Assembly (NCBI GenBank): GCA_937864465.1
Contig: CALMJU010000083.1
Span: forward strand, 111,456-165,504
Direction of reading: 5' to 3'
Source of the DNA: an uncultured Acidobacteriota bacterium
Lineage (GTDB): Bacteria > Acidobacteriota > Polarisedimenticolia > Polarisedimenticolales > JAIQFR01
Length of the DNA stretch: 54,049 nt
Both the position numbers and the translations under genes were made by a program. The notes beneath the pieces are model-generated. The model saw nothing but the letters and a program-made list of their open reading frames with translations, was not told the origin of the DNA and did not search any database. Shown here in pieces: positions 26,373-35,735 of the stretch. Position 1 is the stretch's first letter. Every line of letters starts with the position of its first letter.

Positions 26373-28223
26373 TCAGCGGGGGACGGACAGGGCCTCGAGG
26401 AGATCGCGGGGGGGCTCGAACCCGCGCTCCCGGCCCGCGCGGACCGCGTCCCGGGCGCCGTCCGCGTCCCCCGAGAGGAGCAGCGCCCACGCGAGAGCCC
26501 GGTAGGCGTCCGTCATTCCCGGATCGAGCTCGATCGTCCGCCGGAACCGAGCGGCGGCCTCGGAGAACCTTCCCTGGCGCGCGAGCGTGTTGCCCAGGTC
26601 GTAGTGCGCGCTCGCCTCCCCGGGTCGGAGCGCGAGGGAAGCCTCGAACTCCGCCTCGGCGGCCTGGAGCCTGCCGAGCGCCGCGTAGGCGAGGCCCAGG
26701 TTGATCCGGGCGGCCGCGGAGCGCGGGTCGATCCGGATCGAGCGGCGGAGCATCTCGACCGCCTCCTCGATCTCGCCCCGGCGGACGAGGACGCCGCCGA
26801 GGTTGGAGAGGAGCGCCGCGTCCTCCGGGCGCGACCGGAGAGCCGCGCGGAACTCCTCCTCGGCCCTCGCCAGGTCGCCCGAGAGCGCGTGGTGGTCCCC
26901 GAGGATCCGGTGCGCGCCGGCGTTCTCCGGGGCGAGCTCGACAGCCCGCCGGAAGAGCGTCTCGGTGTCGCGCCAGTACGACGTCTGGACGCGCGAGACC
27001 GCGACGAGGGCGACGACGACGAGAGCGCCCGCGATCCGGAGGGCCCGCGCCCCCGTCGCCGGATCCGACGGCGCGCGGATCCGGGAGAGCGCCGCCGGGA
27101 CCCCCCATGCGACGAGGATCGCGAGACCGACGGAGGGAACGTACGAGTAGCGATCGGCCCTCGCCTGCTCGCCGACCTGGACGATCCCCGACATCGGAGC
27201 GAGCGCGACGAGATACCAGAGCCAGCCGACGAGCAGCTCGGGACGGGAGCGCCGGAGCCTCGCCAGGAGGACCGTCGCCGCCAGGAGCCCGAGCGCCGCG
27301 AGGGCGGGCTTCCAGAGAACGAGGGCGGATCCGGGATGGGGGTGGAGCGGCGACAGGCCGAGCGGCCAGATCGTGTCGCGCAGGTAGTCGACGCAGGAGA
27401 CGAGGGCGTTCCCGATCCGCGCGCCGAGAGGGAAGCTCTCGACCGTTTTCACCGCCCCTCCGGCACGCTGCGCCCAGAGCGTGAGCGCGGCGGAAGCCGC
27501 GGCCATCGCCGCGAACGGGACCTTCTCGAGGAGGAGCCGTGGGATCGCCGTCCGCTCGCCGGCCCCGGCCGGAGATCCCCGCCTCGCGAGCGGCCAGACG
27601 TCGAGGAGCAGCAGGAGCAGCGGCAGCGTGACCAGCGTGGGCTTCGAGAGGAGACCGAGGGTCGCCGTCGCGAGCGCGAGCGCGAAGCGGCCTGCCGATC
27701 TCCGCTCCGCGAAGCGAGCGTACGCGACGAGCGTCGCGGCCAGGAAGAAGAAGGCGAGCACGTCCTTGCGCTGGGAGATCCACGCCACCGACTCGACGCG
27801 CAGCGGGTGCGCCCCGAAGAAGGCGGCCGCGAAGGCGCTCCGTGCGGGGGCCCCGGTCGTCCGGCTGAGGAACCGGTACAGCAGGAGCGTTCCTCCCAGG
27901 TGCAGGAGCAGGCTCGTCGCGTGGTGGCCGGCCGGCCGGAGCCCGAAGAGCGCGACGTCGAGCATGTGCGACAGCCAGGTCGCCGGATGCCAGTTGTAGA
28001 CGTCGGTCGTCCGCGCCGCCCAGGCGAGCCCTTCCGGCGTCGGGCCGGAGAGGACCCGCGGGTTCGCGGTGACGTAGTCGGGATCGTCCCAGGTCAGGAA
28101 ACCGTGCCCGACGACGCCCCCGAACGCGGCCAGGACCGAGAGGCCGAGCAATCCCGCGAGCCGGATCCCCCCGCGGCCCGGCCCCTCCCGGCGACCCGCC
28201 GCCCGCGCGCTCCGGGGCTCCAT
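26373..28223 (-). CDS. Polytopic membrane protein with C-terminal TPR repeats (TMTC-like)
   Basis: The 616-residue protein has an N-terminal membrane half (about residues 20-420) with WDDPDYVTANP and NWHPATWLSHMLDVALFG, the pattern of GT-C-like membrane proteins that carry TPRs. The C-terminal half has four to five TPR units, for example AGAHRILGDHHALSGDLARAEEEF, AALLSNLGGVLVRRGEIEEAVEML and ASAHYDLGNTLARQGRFSEAAARF (shown only as examples of the 34-residue spacing). Eukaryotic relatives (TMTC) are O-mannosyltransferases; the bacterial activity is unproven. ATG 28223 is preferred over GTG 28241. It lies eight bases after an extended -10, so the mRNA may be leaderless. Confidence 0.8.
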   Translation of the reverse strand: MEPRSARAAGRREGPGRGGIRLAGLLGLSVLAAFGGVVGHGFLTWDDPDYVTANPRVLSGPTPEGLAWAARTTDVYNWHPATWLSHMLDVALFGLRPAGHHATSLLLHLGGTLLLYRFLSRTTGAPARSAFAAAFFGAHPLRVESVAWISQRKDVLAFFFLAATLVAYARFAERRSAGRFALALATATLGLLSKPTLVTLPLLLLLLDVWPLARRGSPAGAGERTAIPRLLLEKVPFAAMAAASAALTLWAQRAGGAVKTVESFPLGARIGNALVSCVDYLRDTIWPLGLSPLHPHPGSALVLWKPALAALGLLAATVLLARLRRSRPELLVGWLWYLVALAPMSGIVQVGEQARADRYSYVPSVGLAILVAWGVPAALSRIRAPSDPATGARALRIAGALVVVALVAVSRVQTSYWRDTETLFRRAVELAPENAGAHRILGDHHALSGDLARAEEEFRAALRSRPEDAALLSNLGGVLVRRGEIEEAVEMLRRSIRIDPRSAAARINLGLAYAALGRLQAAEAEFEASLALRPGEASAHYDLGNTLARQGRFSEAAARFRRTIELDPGMTDAYRALAWALLLSGDADGARDAVRAGRERGFEPPRDLLEALSVPR

Positions 28224-28231
28224 GGGCGCGA

Positions 28232-28240
28232 ACGATAGCA
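28232..28240 (-). promoter_or_regulatory. Extended -10 promoter element of the TPR membrane protein
   Basis: Minus-strand TG-C-TATCGT, an extended -10 with four of six hexamer bases matching. It ends nine bases before the A of ATG 28223, so transcription should start at or close to the start codon. Confidence 0.4.
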
Positions 28241-28246
28241 CGTTCG

Positions 28247-28283
28247 TTGATTCCGGCCGTCGGCGGTGAGAAGATCACCGCCG
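28247..28283 (+). promoter_or_regulatory. Promoter with overlapping operator-like inverted repeat before the acyltransferase operon
   Basis: TTGATT (28247-28252) and GAAGAT (28270-28275) are 17 bases apart and could form a promoter. A perfect inverted repeat with 9-base arms (CGGCGGTGA and TCACCGCCG) and a 5-base centre spans 28261-28283, centred on the -10 region and ending five bases before ATG 28288. It could be a repressor operator, or an RNA hairpin hiding the start if transcription begins further upstream. Confidence 0.45.
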
Positions 28284-28287
28284 TCCG

Positions 28288-29211
28288 ATGAGAGAGCTGC
28301 GGTTCCTGCTCGAGGATCTCGCGTTCGGCCTCCTGGGGGCGGTCGTGTCCCGGCTTCCCGCCCGGGGAGTCGTCGCCGTCGGCGCGGGGGTGGGGCGCCT
28401 CGGCTTCGCCCTCGACCGGCGCCGCCGGAGGACGACGCTGGCGAACCTCCGCACGGCGCTGGGGGACTCCCTCGCCGAGCCGGAGATCCGGCGCATCGCG
28501 CTCGGCTGCTGGCGCCACTTCGGCAGGATCACCGTCGAGGCGCTCGCCTTCCCGCGCCTCTCGGCCGCAGACGTCGGGGGCCGCGTCCGCTACGGCGGGC
28601 TCGAGCACGTCCGCGCCGCCCACGAGAGGAAGAACGGGGTGCTCCTCTTCTCCGGGCACTTCGGGAACTGGGAGCTCGTGGCCCTCATGCAGGGTTTCCT
28701 GGGGCTCCCGCTCGCGCTCGTCACGAAGCCGATCTACAACCCGAGGCTCGAGCGGCGGCTGGCTCGGCTGCGGACGCTGTCGGGGAACACGGTGATCCAC
28801 CGCGAGGGGGCGGTGAAGGAGATGCTCCGCCGGCTCCAGAGAGGAGGCGGGATTGCGATCGTGATCGATCAGGACGCGAAGGACGGGGGCGTGTTCGTCC
28901 CGTTCTTCGGGCACCCGGCCTCGACGACGCCGGCCTTGGCCCTCCTGGCCCTCAAGACGGGGGCCGCGGTCGTTCCCGTGTTCTCCTTCCCCAGGGAGGA
29001 CGGAGGCTACGACGTCGTCTACGAGCCGGAGATCCGGGTCGCGCCGACGGGAGACCGCGACGCGGACGTCCTCCGGCTCACCGCGGAGTGCACGGCGGCC
29101 ATCGAGCGCCGCGTCCGCGAGCGGCCCGAGCTCTGGTCCTGGATGCACCGGCGCTGGAGGACCGCCCCCGCCGCGCCCGGCTCGCGCCCGGCGATCGGGG
29201 GGGGCCGATGA
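28288..29211 (+). CDS. LpxL/HtrB-family lysophospholipid or lipid A acyltransferase
   Basis: The 307-residue protein has the family's catalytic H-x4-E in SGHFGNWEL (H124, E129), an N-terminal hydrophobic segment, VIDQDAKDGGVFVPFFG, and the late LWSWMHRRWR segment typical of LpxL/LpxM relatives. It should transfer a fatty acyl chain from acyl-ACP to a lipid A precursor or a related lysolipid at the inner face of the cytoplasmic membrane. The stop overlaps the start of the patatin-barrel gene by 4 bases. No Shine-Dalgarno sequence is visible; an inverted repeat sits directly upstream. The true acceptor lipid cannot be read from the sequence. Confidence 0.85.
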   Translation: MRELRFLLEDLAFGLLGAVVSRLPARGVVAVGAGVGRLGFALDRRRRRTTLANLRTALGDSLAEPEIRRIALGCWRHFGRITVEALAFPRLSAADVGGRVRYGGLEHVRAAHERKNGVLLFSGHFGNWELVALMQGFLGLPLALVTKPIYNPRLERRLARLRTLSGNTVIHREGAVKEMLRRLQRGGGIAIVIDQDAKDGGVFVPFFGHPASTTPALALLALKTGAAVVPVFSFPREDGGYDVVYEPEIRVAPTGDRDADVLRLTAECTAAIERRVRERPELWSWMHRRWRTAPAAPGSRPAIGGGR

Positions 29212-31469
29212 CGGCGCGGCGCGGTGCGGCGGGCGCGCTCGCGCTCGCCGTCGCGGCGGCCCTCGCCGCCGTCTTTTTTCCGCCGGTCCTCGCCCGGGAG
29301 ACCCAGCCGAAGGAGATCGGGGCCCCCGTGCTGGACGCCCCCCCGGCCCGGCCGAAGCTCGCGCTCGTGCTGAGCGGAGGGGGCGCCCGGGGGGCGGCGC
29401 ACATCGGCGTGCTCCGGGTCCTCGAGGAGCTCCGCATCCGGCCGGACCTGATCGTGGGAACGAGCATGGGCTCGATCGTCGGGGGGCTGTACGCGGCAGG
29501 ATGGTCTCCCGACGAGATCGAGACGCTGCTCGCCTCGATCGACTGGAACGAGGTTTTCTCCGACAGGGTCGCCCGCGGCGACAAGTCGTTCCGCCGGAAG
29601 CAGGACGACGAGGTCTACCTGATCCGGGCGCGGCTGCGGTTCCGGGGCTGGAAGCCGTACCTCCCGCAGGGGGTGATCGGCGGCCAGCGGCTCGAGCTGC
29701 TGCTGAAGGCGCTCGAGTTCGAGTCCGCGCCGGCCGAGGACTTCGACGACTTCCCGATCCCCTACCGGGCGGTCGCGGCCGACGTCGCCACCGGCGAGGC
29801 CGTGGTCCTCGGCCGCGGCAGCCTCGCGATGGCGATGCGCGCGAGCATGTCGATCCCGGGCGCGTTCCCCCCCGTCGAGATCGACGGGAGGCTCCTGGTG
29901 GACGGCGGGGCGGTGGCGAACCTGCCGATCGGGATCGCGAGACGGCTCGGCGCCGAGCGGATCGTCGCCGTGGACATCTCGAGCCCGCTCCTGACGAAGG
30001 AGAACCTGAAGTCCTTCGTGTCGGTCTTCGACCAGGTGACCGGTTTCCTGACGGTGGGCAACCGGACCGAGGACGTCAAGCAGCTCCGGCCGGGGGACGT
30101 CCTGATCGTCCCCGCGCTCGGAGGCCTGTCGTTCGTGGACTTCACCCGCTCGATGGAGGCCGTGGCCATCGGAGAGGCCGCCGCCCGGGGAGCCGAGGAC
30201 GAGCTGCGCCCCCTCGGAACGAGCGAGGCGGAGTGGGAAGGGTTCCTGGCCGGCCGCGGCCGGCCGGCGGAACCGGTCCGGCTCGACGAGGTGCGCCTCG
30301 TCAACACCAGCCGGGTGAGCGACGAGGTCGTCCGCCTCAGGATCCGGATCCCGACCGGGGGGCCGCTCGACGAGGACGTCGTCCTCCGGGAGATCGTGCG
30401 ACTGTCGGGCCTCGACTACTTCGGACTGATCCAGGAGGACTTCGAGACGTCGGAGGGGCGCGGGATCCTGACCCTCCGGACCCCCGACAAGCCGTACAGC
30501 AGGAACAGCCTCCAGTTCGGGATCAGCTCCCAGAACGACTTCAAGGGCGGGGCGACGCACGCGCTCACGGTCCGCCATCTGTTCCTCGCCGTGAACCGCC
30601 GGGGCGGCGAGTGGCAGAACGTGGGCCAGATCGGGAACACGGGAGTGTTCTCGACGGAGTTCTACCAGCCGATCGACTCCGGGATGCTCTGGTTCCTCTC
30701 GCCCGGCGCGGAGTACCGCGAGCGGAATCAGAGCGTCTGGGCCGACGAGGAGGAGGTCGCCGATTACCGGATCGAGTCGACGGAGCTCCGGCTCGATCTC
30801 GGCCGCGTGTTCGAGAGATGGGGCGAGATCCGGGTCGGGGGATACTGGGGGAACTCCAAGGGGAAGCTCCGGACCGGGCTGCCGGAGTTCCCGGACTTCG
30901 ACGAGCGCGACGGCGGGCTGCGGCTCCTGTTCCGCGTGGACACGCTCGACAGCACGGCCTTCCCCCGCCGAGGCACGATCGTCTGGATGCGCTACTCCCG
31001 GGCTCTTGAGAGCATGGGATCGAACGTGGAGTTCAGCCAGTTCCGGATGACCGCTGGGAAGGCGTTCTCGCTCGGCAAGAGCACGATCTATCCGGCCTTC
31101 GAGCTCTCGACGAACCTGACGCCGGCGGCCACGCTGCGCGCGGCCTACTCGCTCGGCGGCTTCCTCCGCCTCTCGGGCCTCGGCATCCAGGAGCTGACCA
31201 ACGAGCGGGGGGGCTTGGGCCGCATCGTGTACTACCGGGAGCTGAACCGCCTCAGCCTGGGCGCGCTGTCCTCGCAGCTGTACGTCGGGTGCTCCCTCGA
31301 GGCGGGCAACGTCTACTCGGAGACGGAGAGCGTCGGCTGGAGCTCGCTGCGGGCGGGCGGGTCGGTCTTTCTCGGCGCCGAGACGGTGATCGGCCCCGCC
31401 TATCTCTCGTGGGGCTTCACGGAGGGCGGCCGGGCCCGCACGTACCTGACGATCGGCGAGCGATTCTGA
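29208..31469 (+). CDS. Patatin-like phospholipase fused to an outer-membrane barrel (type Vd, PlpD-like)
   Basis: The 753-residue protein has a signal peptide and then a patatin domain with oxyanion loop SGGGARG (56-62), nucleophile in GTSMGS (S86) and catalytic Asp in VDGGAVANLP (D232). A POTRA-like region (about 325-420) and a 16-strand-type barrel (about 430-753) follow, ending in Phe (IGERF) as outer-membrane barrels do. This is the architecture of type Vd autotransporters such as PlpD, where the lipase is carried to the outer membrane. It overlaps the acyltransferase gene by ATGA. Together they suggest acyl-chain turnover in the envelope. The related bacterial phospholipase A1 activity is inferred. 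Confidence 0.9.
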   Translation: MTARRGAAGALALAVAAALAAVFFPPVLARETQPKEIGAPVLDAPPARPKLALVLSGGGARGAAHIGVLRVLEELRIRPDLIVGTSMGSIVGGLYAAGWSPDEIETLLASIDWNEVFSDRVARGDKSFRRKQDDEVYLIRARLRFRGWKPYLPQGVIGGQRLELLLKALEFESAPAEDFDDFPIPYRAVAADVATGEAVVLGRGSLAMAMRASMSIPGAFPPVEIDGRLLVDGGAVANLPIGIARRLGAERIVAVDISSPLLTKENLKSFVSVFDQVTGFLTVGNRTEDVKQLRPGDVLIVPALGGLSFVDFTRSMEAVAIGEAAARGAEDELRPLGTSEAEWEGFLAGRGRPAEPVRLDEVRLVNTSRVSDEVVRLRIRIPTGGPLDEDVVLREIVRLSGLDYFGLIQEDFETSEGRGILTLRTPDKPYSRNSLQFGISSQNDFKGGATHALTVRHLFLAVNRRGGEWQNVGQIGNTGVFSTEFYQPIDSGMLWFLSPGAEYRERNQSVWADEEEVADYRIESTELRLDLGRVFERWGEIRVGGYWGNSKGKLRTGLPEFPDFDERDGGLRLLFRVDTLDSTAFPRRGTIVWMRYSRALESMGSNVEFSQFRMTAGKAFSLGKSTIYPAFELSTNLTPAATLRAAYSLGGFLRLSGLGIQELTNERGGLGRIVYYRELNRLSLGALSSQLYVGCSLEAGNVYSETESVGWSSLRAGGSVFLGAETVIGPAYLSWGFTEGGRARTYLTIGERF

Positions 31470-31490
31470 GCGGCGAGGAGGGGAACGGCG

Positions 31491-33869
31491 ATGAGGGGAA
31501 GAACGCGAAGGGCCCTCGATTCCGAGACGCTCCGGAGAATGGACGCGTGGTGGCGCGCGGCGAACTACCTGTCGGTGGGACAGATCTACCTCTACGACAA
31601 TCCGCTGCTCAGGAAGCCGCTCGCGGCCTCGCACGTCAAGCCGCGCCTCCTGGGCCACTGGGGGACGACGCCGGGGCTCAACTTCATCTACGTGCACGTG
31701 AACCGGATCATCCGGGAGCGAGATCTCGACGCGATCTACGTCATCGGGCCCGGGCACGGCGGCCCCGGCCTCGTCGCCTGCGCCTGGCTCGAGGGGACCT
31801 ACAGCGAGATCTACCCGAACGTGCCGCAGGACGAGGAGGGGATGCGCCGCCTGTTCAAGCAGTTCTCCTTCCCGGGCGGGATCCCGAGCCACGTCGCCCC
31901 GGAGACCCCGGGCTCGATCCACGAGGGGGGAGAGCTCGGCTACGCGCTCTCCCACGCGTTCGGCGCCGCCTTCGACAACCCCGACCTGCTCGTCGCCTGC
32001 GTCGTCGGCGACGGAGAGGCGGAGACCGGGCCGCTCGCGACCGGATGGCACGGGAACAAGTTCCTCAACCCGGCGCACGACGGCGCCGTGCTGCCGATCC
32101 TGCACCTGAACGGGGCGAAGATCGCCGGGCCCACGATGCTCTCCCGCATCCCCGGAGAGGAGCTCGCATCGCTCCTCGCCGGCTGCGGCTGGGACCCGAT
32201 CTTCGTCGAAGGGGACCGCCCGGCGCCGATGCACCGGGAGATGGCCCGGGCCCTCGATGCGTGCCTCGACGCCATCGGATCGATCCGGAAGCTCGCCCGC
32301 GCGAAGGGGTTCGAGAAGCGGCCGCGCTGGCCGATGATCGTGCTCCGGACCCCGAAGGGATGGACGGGGCCGCGCAGGGTCGATGGCAAGCGCGTCGAGG
32401 GAACCTTCCGGGCCCACCAGGTTCCCCTGAGCAACGTGGCCTCGGACCCGCGCCACCTCAGGGCGCTCGAGAAGTGGATGAAGAGCTACCGCCCGCGGGA
32501 GCTCTTCGACGACCGCGGCCGTCCCAGGCGGGAGATCGCGGAGACGGCCCCCCGGGGCGAGCGGCGCATGAGCGCCAACCCCAACGCCAACGGCGGCGTC
32601 GTCCTGAGGGACCTGCGGATGCCGGACTTCCGCGCCTACGCCGTGAGGGTCCCGGCGCCGGGAGCGGTCGACGCCGAGGCGACGCGGGTCCAGGGCGCCT
32701 TCGTGCGGGACGTCCTGAAGCTCAACGCCGACCAGCGCAACTTCCGGATCTTCTCCCCGGACGAGACCGCCTCGAACCGCTGGAACGCGGTATTCGAGGT
32801 GACGAGCCGGTGCTCGACCGCCGAGATCCTTCCCGACGACGAGGACGTCTCCCCCGACGGCCGTGTCATGGAGGTGCTGTCCGAGCACCAGTGCCAGGGA
32901 TGGCTCGAGGGGTATCTCCTGACCGGGCGCCACGGCTTCTTCTCGTGCTACGAGGCGTTCATCCACATCGTGGACTCGATGTTCAACCAGCACGCGAAGT
33001 GGCTCAAGGTGAGCCGAGGGATCCCGTGGAGACGCCCGATCGCCTCGCTCAACTACCTCCTGACCTCGCACGTCTGGAGACAGGACCACAACGGCTTCAG
33101 CCACCAGGACCCGGGCTTCCTCGACCACGTCGTGAACAAGAAGGCGGAGATCATCCGCGTGTACCTGCCGCCCGACGCGAACACCCTGCTGTGGGTCACG
33201 GACCGCTGCCTGAGGAGCCGCGACTGCGTCAACGTCATCGTGGCGGGGAAGCAGAACGCGCCGCAGTGGCTCGACATGGACGCCGCGATCCGCCACTGCG
33301 CCGCCGGGATCGGCATCTGGGAATGGGCGTCGAACGACCGGGATGGAGAGCCGGACGTCGTCCTGGCCTGCTGCGGCGACGTGCCGACGATGGAGACTCT
33401 CGCCGCGGTCGCGATTCTGAGGAAGCACCTCCCCGAGCTCAAGGTGCGGGTCGTCAACGTCGTCGATCTCATGAAGCTCCAGCCGGCGAGCGAGCACCCG
33501 CACGGCCTCTCCGACCGGGACTTCGACATCCTCTTCACGACCGACAAGCCGATCGTGTTCGCCTTCCACGGCTACCCGTGGCTGATCCACCGTCTCGCGT
33601 ACCGGAGGACCAACCACAGGAACCTCCACGTTCGCGGTTACAAGGAGGAGGGCACGACGACGACGCCGTTCGACATGGCGGTGATGAACGACCTCGACCG
33701 CTTCCATCTCGCCGGCGACGTGATCGACCGCGTCCCGGGGCTCGGGTCGCGCGCCGCCTACCTGAAGCAGTGGCTCCGGGACCGCAGGACCGACCACCGG
33801 CAGTACATCGCCGAGCACGGGGAGGACATGCCGGAGATCGCGCGGTGGAGGTGGGGGGGGAGGAGGTAG
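31491..33869 (+). CDS. xfp: Xylulose-5-phosphate/fructose-6-phosphate phosphoketolase
   Basis: The 792-residue length is that of the family. It has the N-terminal GPGHGGPG (86-93), the thiamine diphosphate-Mg motif GDGEAETGP (173-181) with [11 protein letters not shown], and the later [19 protein letters not shown] segment, all conserved in phosphoketolases. The enzyme cleaves xylulose 5-phosphate or fructose 6-phosphate with phosphate to acetyl phosphate and a shorter sugar phosphate. AGGAGG lies before the ATG. No acetate kinase or phosphotransacetylase is nearby. The ADP-forming acyl-CoA synthetase at 14577-16847 could handle acetyl-CoA, but it is in another operon, so that link is speculative. 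Confidence 0.95.
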   Translation: MRGRTRRALDSETLRRMDAWWRAANYLSVGQIYLYDNPLLRKPLAASHVKPRLLGHWGTTPGLNFIYVHVNRIIRERDLDAIYVIGPGHGGPGLVACAWLEGTYSEIYPNVPQDEEGMRRLFKQFSFPGGIPSHVAPETPGSIHEGGELGYALSHAFGAAFDNPDLLVACVVGDGEAETGPLATGWHGNKFLNPAHDGAVLPILHLNGAKIAGPTMLSRIPGEELASLLAGCGWDPIFVEGDRPAPMHREMARALDACLDAIGSIRKLARAKGFEKRPRWPMIVLRTPKGWTGPRRVDGKRVEGTFRAHQVPLSNVASDPRHLRALEKWMKSYRPRELFDDRGRPRREIAETAPRGERRMSANPNANGGVVLRDLRMPDFRAYAVRVPAPGAVDAEATRVQGAFVRDVLKLNADQRNFRIFSPDETASNRWNAVFEVTSRCSTAEILPDDEDVSPDGRVMEVLSEHQCQGWLEGYLLTGRHGFFSCYEAFIHIVDSMFNQHAKWLKVSRGIPWRRPIASLNYLLTSHVWRQDHNGFSHQDPGFLDHVVNKKAEIIRVYLPPDANTLLWVTDRCLRSRDCVNVIVAGKQNAPQWLDMDAAIRHCAAGIGIWEWASNDRDGEPDVVLACCGDVPTMETLAAVAILRKHLPELKVRVVNVVDLMKLQPASEHPHGLSDRDFDILFTTDKPIVFAFHGYPWLIHRLAYRRTNHRNLHVRGYKEEGTTTTPFDMAVMNDLDRFHLAGDVIDRVPGLGSRAAYLKQWLRDRRTDHRQYIAEHGEDMPEIARWRWGGRR

Positions 33870-33876
33870 GCTCTCG

Positions 33877-33906
33877 TTGACACCCGCCGCGGCCGCGTTG
33901 TAGCTT
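33877..33906 (+). promoter_or_regulatory. Promoter of the dicarboxylate/amino-acid symporter, probably leaderless
   Basis: A perfect TTGACA (33877-33882), 18 bases, then TAGCTT (33901-33906). The ATG at 33915 begins nine bases after the -10, where transcription should start. No Shine-Dalgarno sequence is present. Confidence 0.55.
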
Positions 33907-33914
33907 CGCGGGCC

Positions 33915-35171
33915 ATGTCCCGCCCCACGCGGATCCTCCTCGGCCTGGTCCTCGGAGCCGTCGCCGGGGTCGCCGTCAACCTGGCGACCGGAGGGGGCCC
34001 GGGAACCCGGCGCTTCGTGGCGCTCGTCACGGAGCCGGCCGGGAAGATCTGGCTCTCCGCGCTCATCATGGTCGTGATCCCCCTGATCCTGTCCACGCTC
34101 TCGATGGGGGTCTTCGGCCTCGGCGATCTCCGGCGCCTCGGGCGCATCGGCGCGGTGACGCTCGCGTGCTTCCTGGCGCTGACCACCCTCTCGACGGCGA
34201 TCGGCCTCTCGGCCATGAACTTCTTCCGGCCGGGAGAGAATTTGGACCCCGCGGTGCAGTCGCGGCTGATGGAGACCTACCGCGGGCAGGCCCAGGAGGC
34301 GATGGGCCTCTCCGGCACCGCGCTCTCCATGGACCTCCTCGTGAAGATCGTCCCCCGAAACCCGGTGAGGGCCGCCGCGGACGGGGACATGCTCGCGGTC
34401 ATCTTCTTCTCGCTCGCCCTCGGCGTTGCGCTGTCGGTGATCCCGAGGGAGAAGGCGGAGCCCCTGGCGCGCGTGCTCGACAGCCTGGGACACGCGACCG
34501 TTGCCATCATCCATCTCGTCATGGCGGTCGCGCCCGTGGGCGTCTTCTGCCTGATCTTCAGCGTGACCGCGAGGTTCGGATTCGACCTCCTGATCAGCCT
34601 CTTCCGGTACGTCGCGACGGTGGTCGGGGGGCTCGCCTTCATGCAGGTCGTCGGCTACGCGCTGATCGTGCGCCTCGTCGCGGGCCGTCCCGTGACGGAG
34701 TTCTTCCGGAAGGTCCGCGTCGTGATGATCACGGCGTTCTCGACGTCGTCGTCGAACGCCACGCTTCCGACGACCATCGAGGTCGGGCGGGAGAACTTCG
34801 GCCTCTCGGAGGGGGTCGCGGGGTTCGTCCTGCCGCTCGGCGCGACGATGAACATGAACGGGACGGCGCTGTTCGAGGGGGCGACGGTCCTCTTCCTGGC
34901 GCAGGTGTTCGGGGTATCCCTCTCCCTCGGGCAGCAGGTGGTCGTCGTCCTCCTGTCGGTCGTCACCGCGATCGGAGTGGCGGGGATCCCCGCCGGGTCC
35001 ATCCCGCTGCTCATGATGGTGCTCGCCATCGTCGGGATCCCGATGGAGGGGATCGCGATCATCCTGGGGGTGGACCGGATCCTCGACATGTGCCGGACCG
35101 TCCTCAACGTCACAGGGGACCTGGTCACGGCGCTGATCGTGGACCGCGTCGAGAGAGGGCGCGCCGCCTAG
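33915..35171 (+). CDS. Dicarboxylate/amino acid:cation symporter (DAACS family)
   Basis: The 418-residue multispanning protein has the serine-rich hairpin loop (AFSTSSSNATLP, residues 274-285), the NMNGT motif (313-317; usually NMDGT) with GATMNMNGTALFE, and the C-terminal DRILDMCRTVLNVTGD, which binds the substrate. These define the GltP/DctA/glutamate-transporter family. The NMDGT Asp is replaced by Asn, which may change cation coupling. Substrate (glutamate, aspartate, succinate or another acid) cannot be decided. The gene has its own promoter just after phosphoketolase. Confidence 0.9.
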   Translation: MSRPTRILLGLVLGAVAGVAVNLATGGGPGTRRFVALVTEPAGKIWLSALIMVVIPLILSTLSMGVFGLGDLRRLGRIGAVTLACFLALTTLSTAIGLSAMNFFRPGENLDPAVQSRLMETYRGQAQEAMGLSGTALSMDLLVKIVPRNPVRAAADGDMLAVIFFSLALGVALSVIPREKAEPLARVLDSLGHATVAIIHLVMAVAPVGVFCLIFSVTARFGFDLLISLFRYVATVVGGLAFMQVVGYALIVRLVAGRPVTEFFRKVRVVMITAFSTSSSNATLPTTIEVGRENFGLSEGVAGFVLPLGATMNMNGTALFEGATVLFLAQVFGVSLSLGQQVVVVLLSVVTAIGVAGIPAGSIPLLMMVLAIVGIPMEGIAIILGVDRILDMCRTVLNVTGDLVTALIVDRVERGRAA

Positions 35172-35189
35172 CCCGGGCGCCCCGCGGCC

Positions 35190-35735
35190 TCAGATCTCCG
35201 AGACGGGAAGCGCGCGGCGCGCGCCACGGGCTCCGTCTTCCTCGGCGGCGCCGAGCATCCGCCCGATCAGGCGGTCGAGGCGCCCCCGCAGCCGCGCGAG
35301 GACCACCTCCTCGCCGTCGTAGACGACGGCCAGCATCTCGCGGATCGCTCCTCCCCTGGGCTTCGCGAGGAGGAGGACCTGCTCCCCTTCGTCCCGCACG
35401 TCGATGACGGTCTCCCACCCGCGCAGCCCGAGGCGGCGCGCGTCGAGACGCCGCGGAGGTCGCGCTCCTTCCGGCACGGCGAAGACCGCCACGCCGATCC
35501 CCGTGAGATCCCGGAGGTCGAGCGGCTCGTCCCCCGCGTCGCTTCGCGTCAGGGAGCCGACGAGGCGCGTCGAGGTCCACCCGAGCTTCAGGCCGAACTC
35601 GCGCTCGAGTTCGGCCCCGATCTCCCTCTCGATCGCGGCCTCCACCCCCCGCGGCCCGCGGTAGGCCACGCAGGAGACTTCCCCCGCGACGAGGGCGACG
35701 CCGAGCGCCGCTCCCAGGAGAGATCGCAGGGTCAC
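35190..35735 (-). CDS. Putative lipoprotein, last gene of the sigma-factor operon
   Basis: The 181-residue protein begins at GTG 35735, which overlaps the stop of the DUF4252 gene by 4 bases (GTGA). A hydrophobic signal ends in a lipobox-like V-S-C, followed by VAYRGPRGVEAAIEREIGAELEREFG. The rest is mixed alpha/beta: LKLGWTSTRLVGSL, TGIGVAVFAVPEG, QVLLLAKPRGG, LAVVYDGEEVVLARL. I do not recognise the family. The four overlapping genes point to a cell-surface output or sensor of the sigma/anti-sigma pair. The frame extends far upstream as a shadow of the other genes, so the GTG is chosen from the signal peptide and the overlap. Confidence 0.68.
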   Translation of the reverse strand: MTLRSLLGAALGVALVAGEVSCVAYRGPRGVEAAIEREIGAELEREFGLKLGWTSTRLVGSLTRSDAGDEPLDLRDLTGIGVAVFAVPEGARPPRRLDARRLGLRGWETVIDVRDEGEQVLLLAKPRGGAIREMLAVVYDGEEVVLARLRGRLDRLIGRMLGAAEEDGARGARRALPVSEI

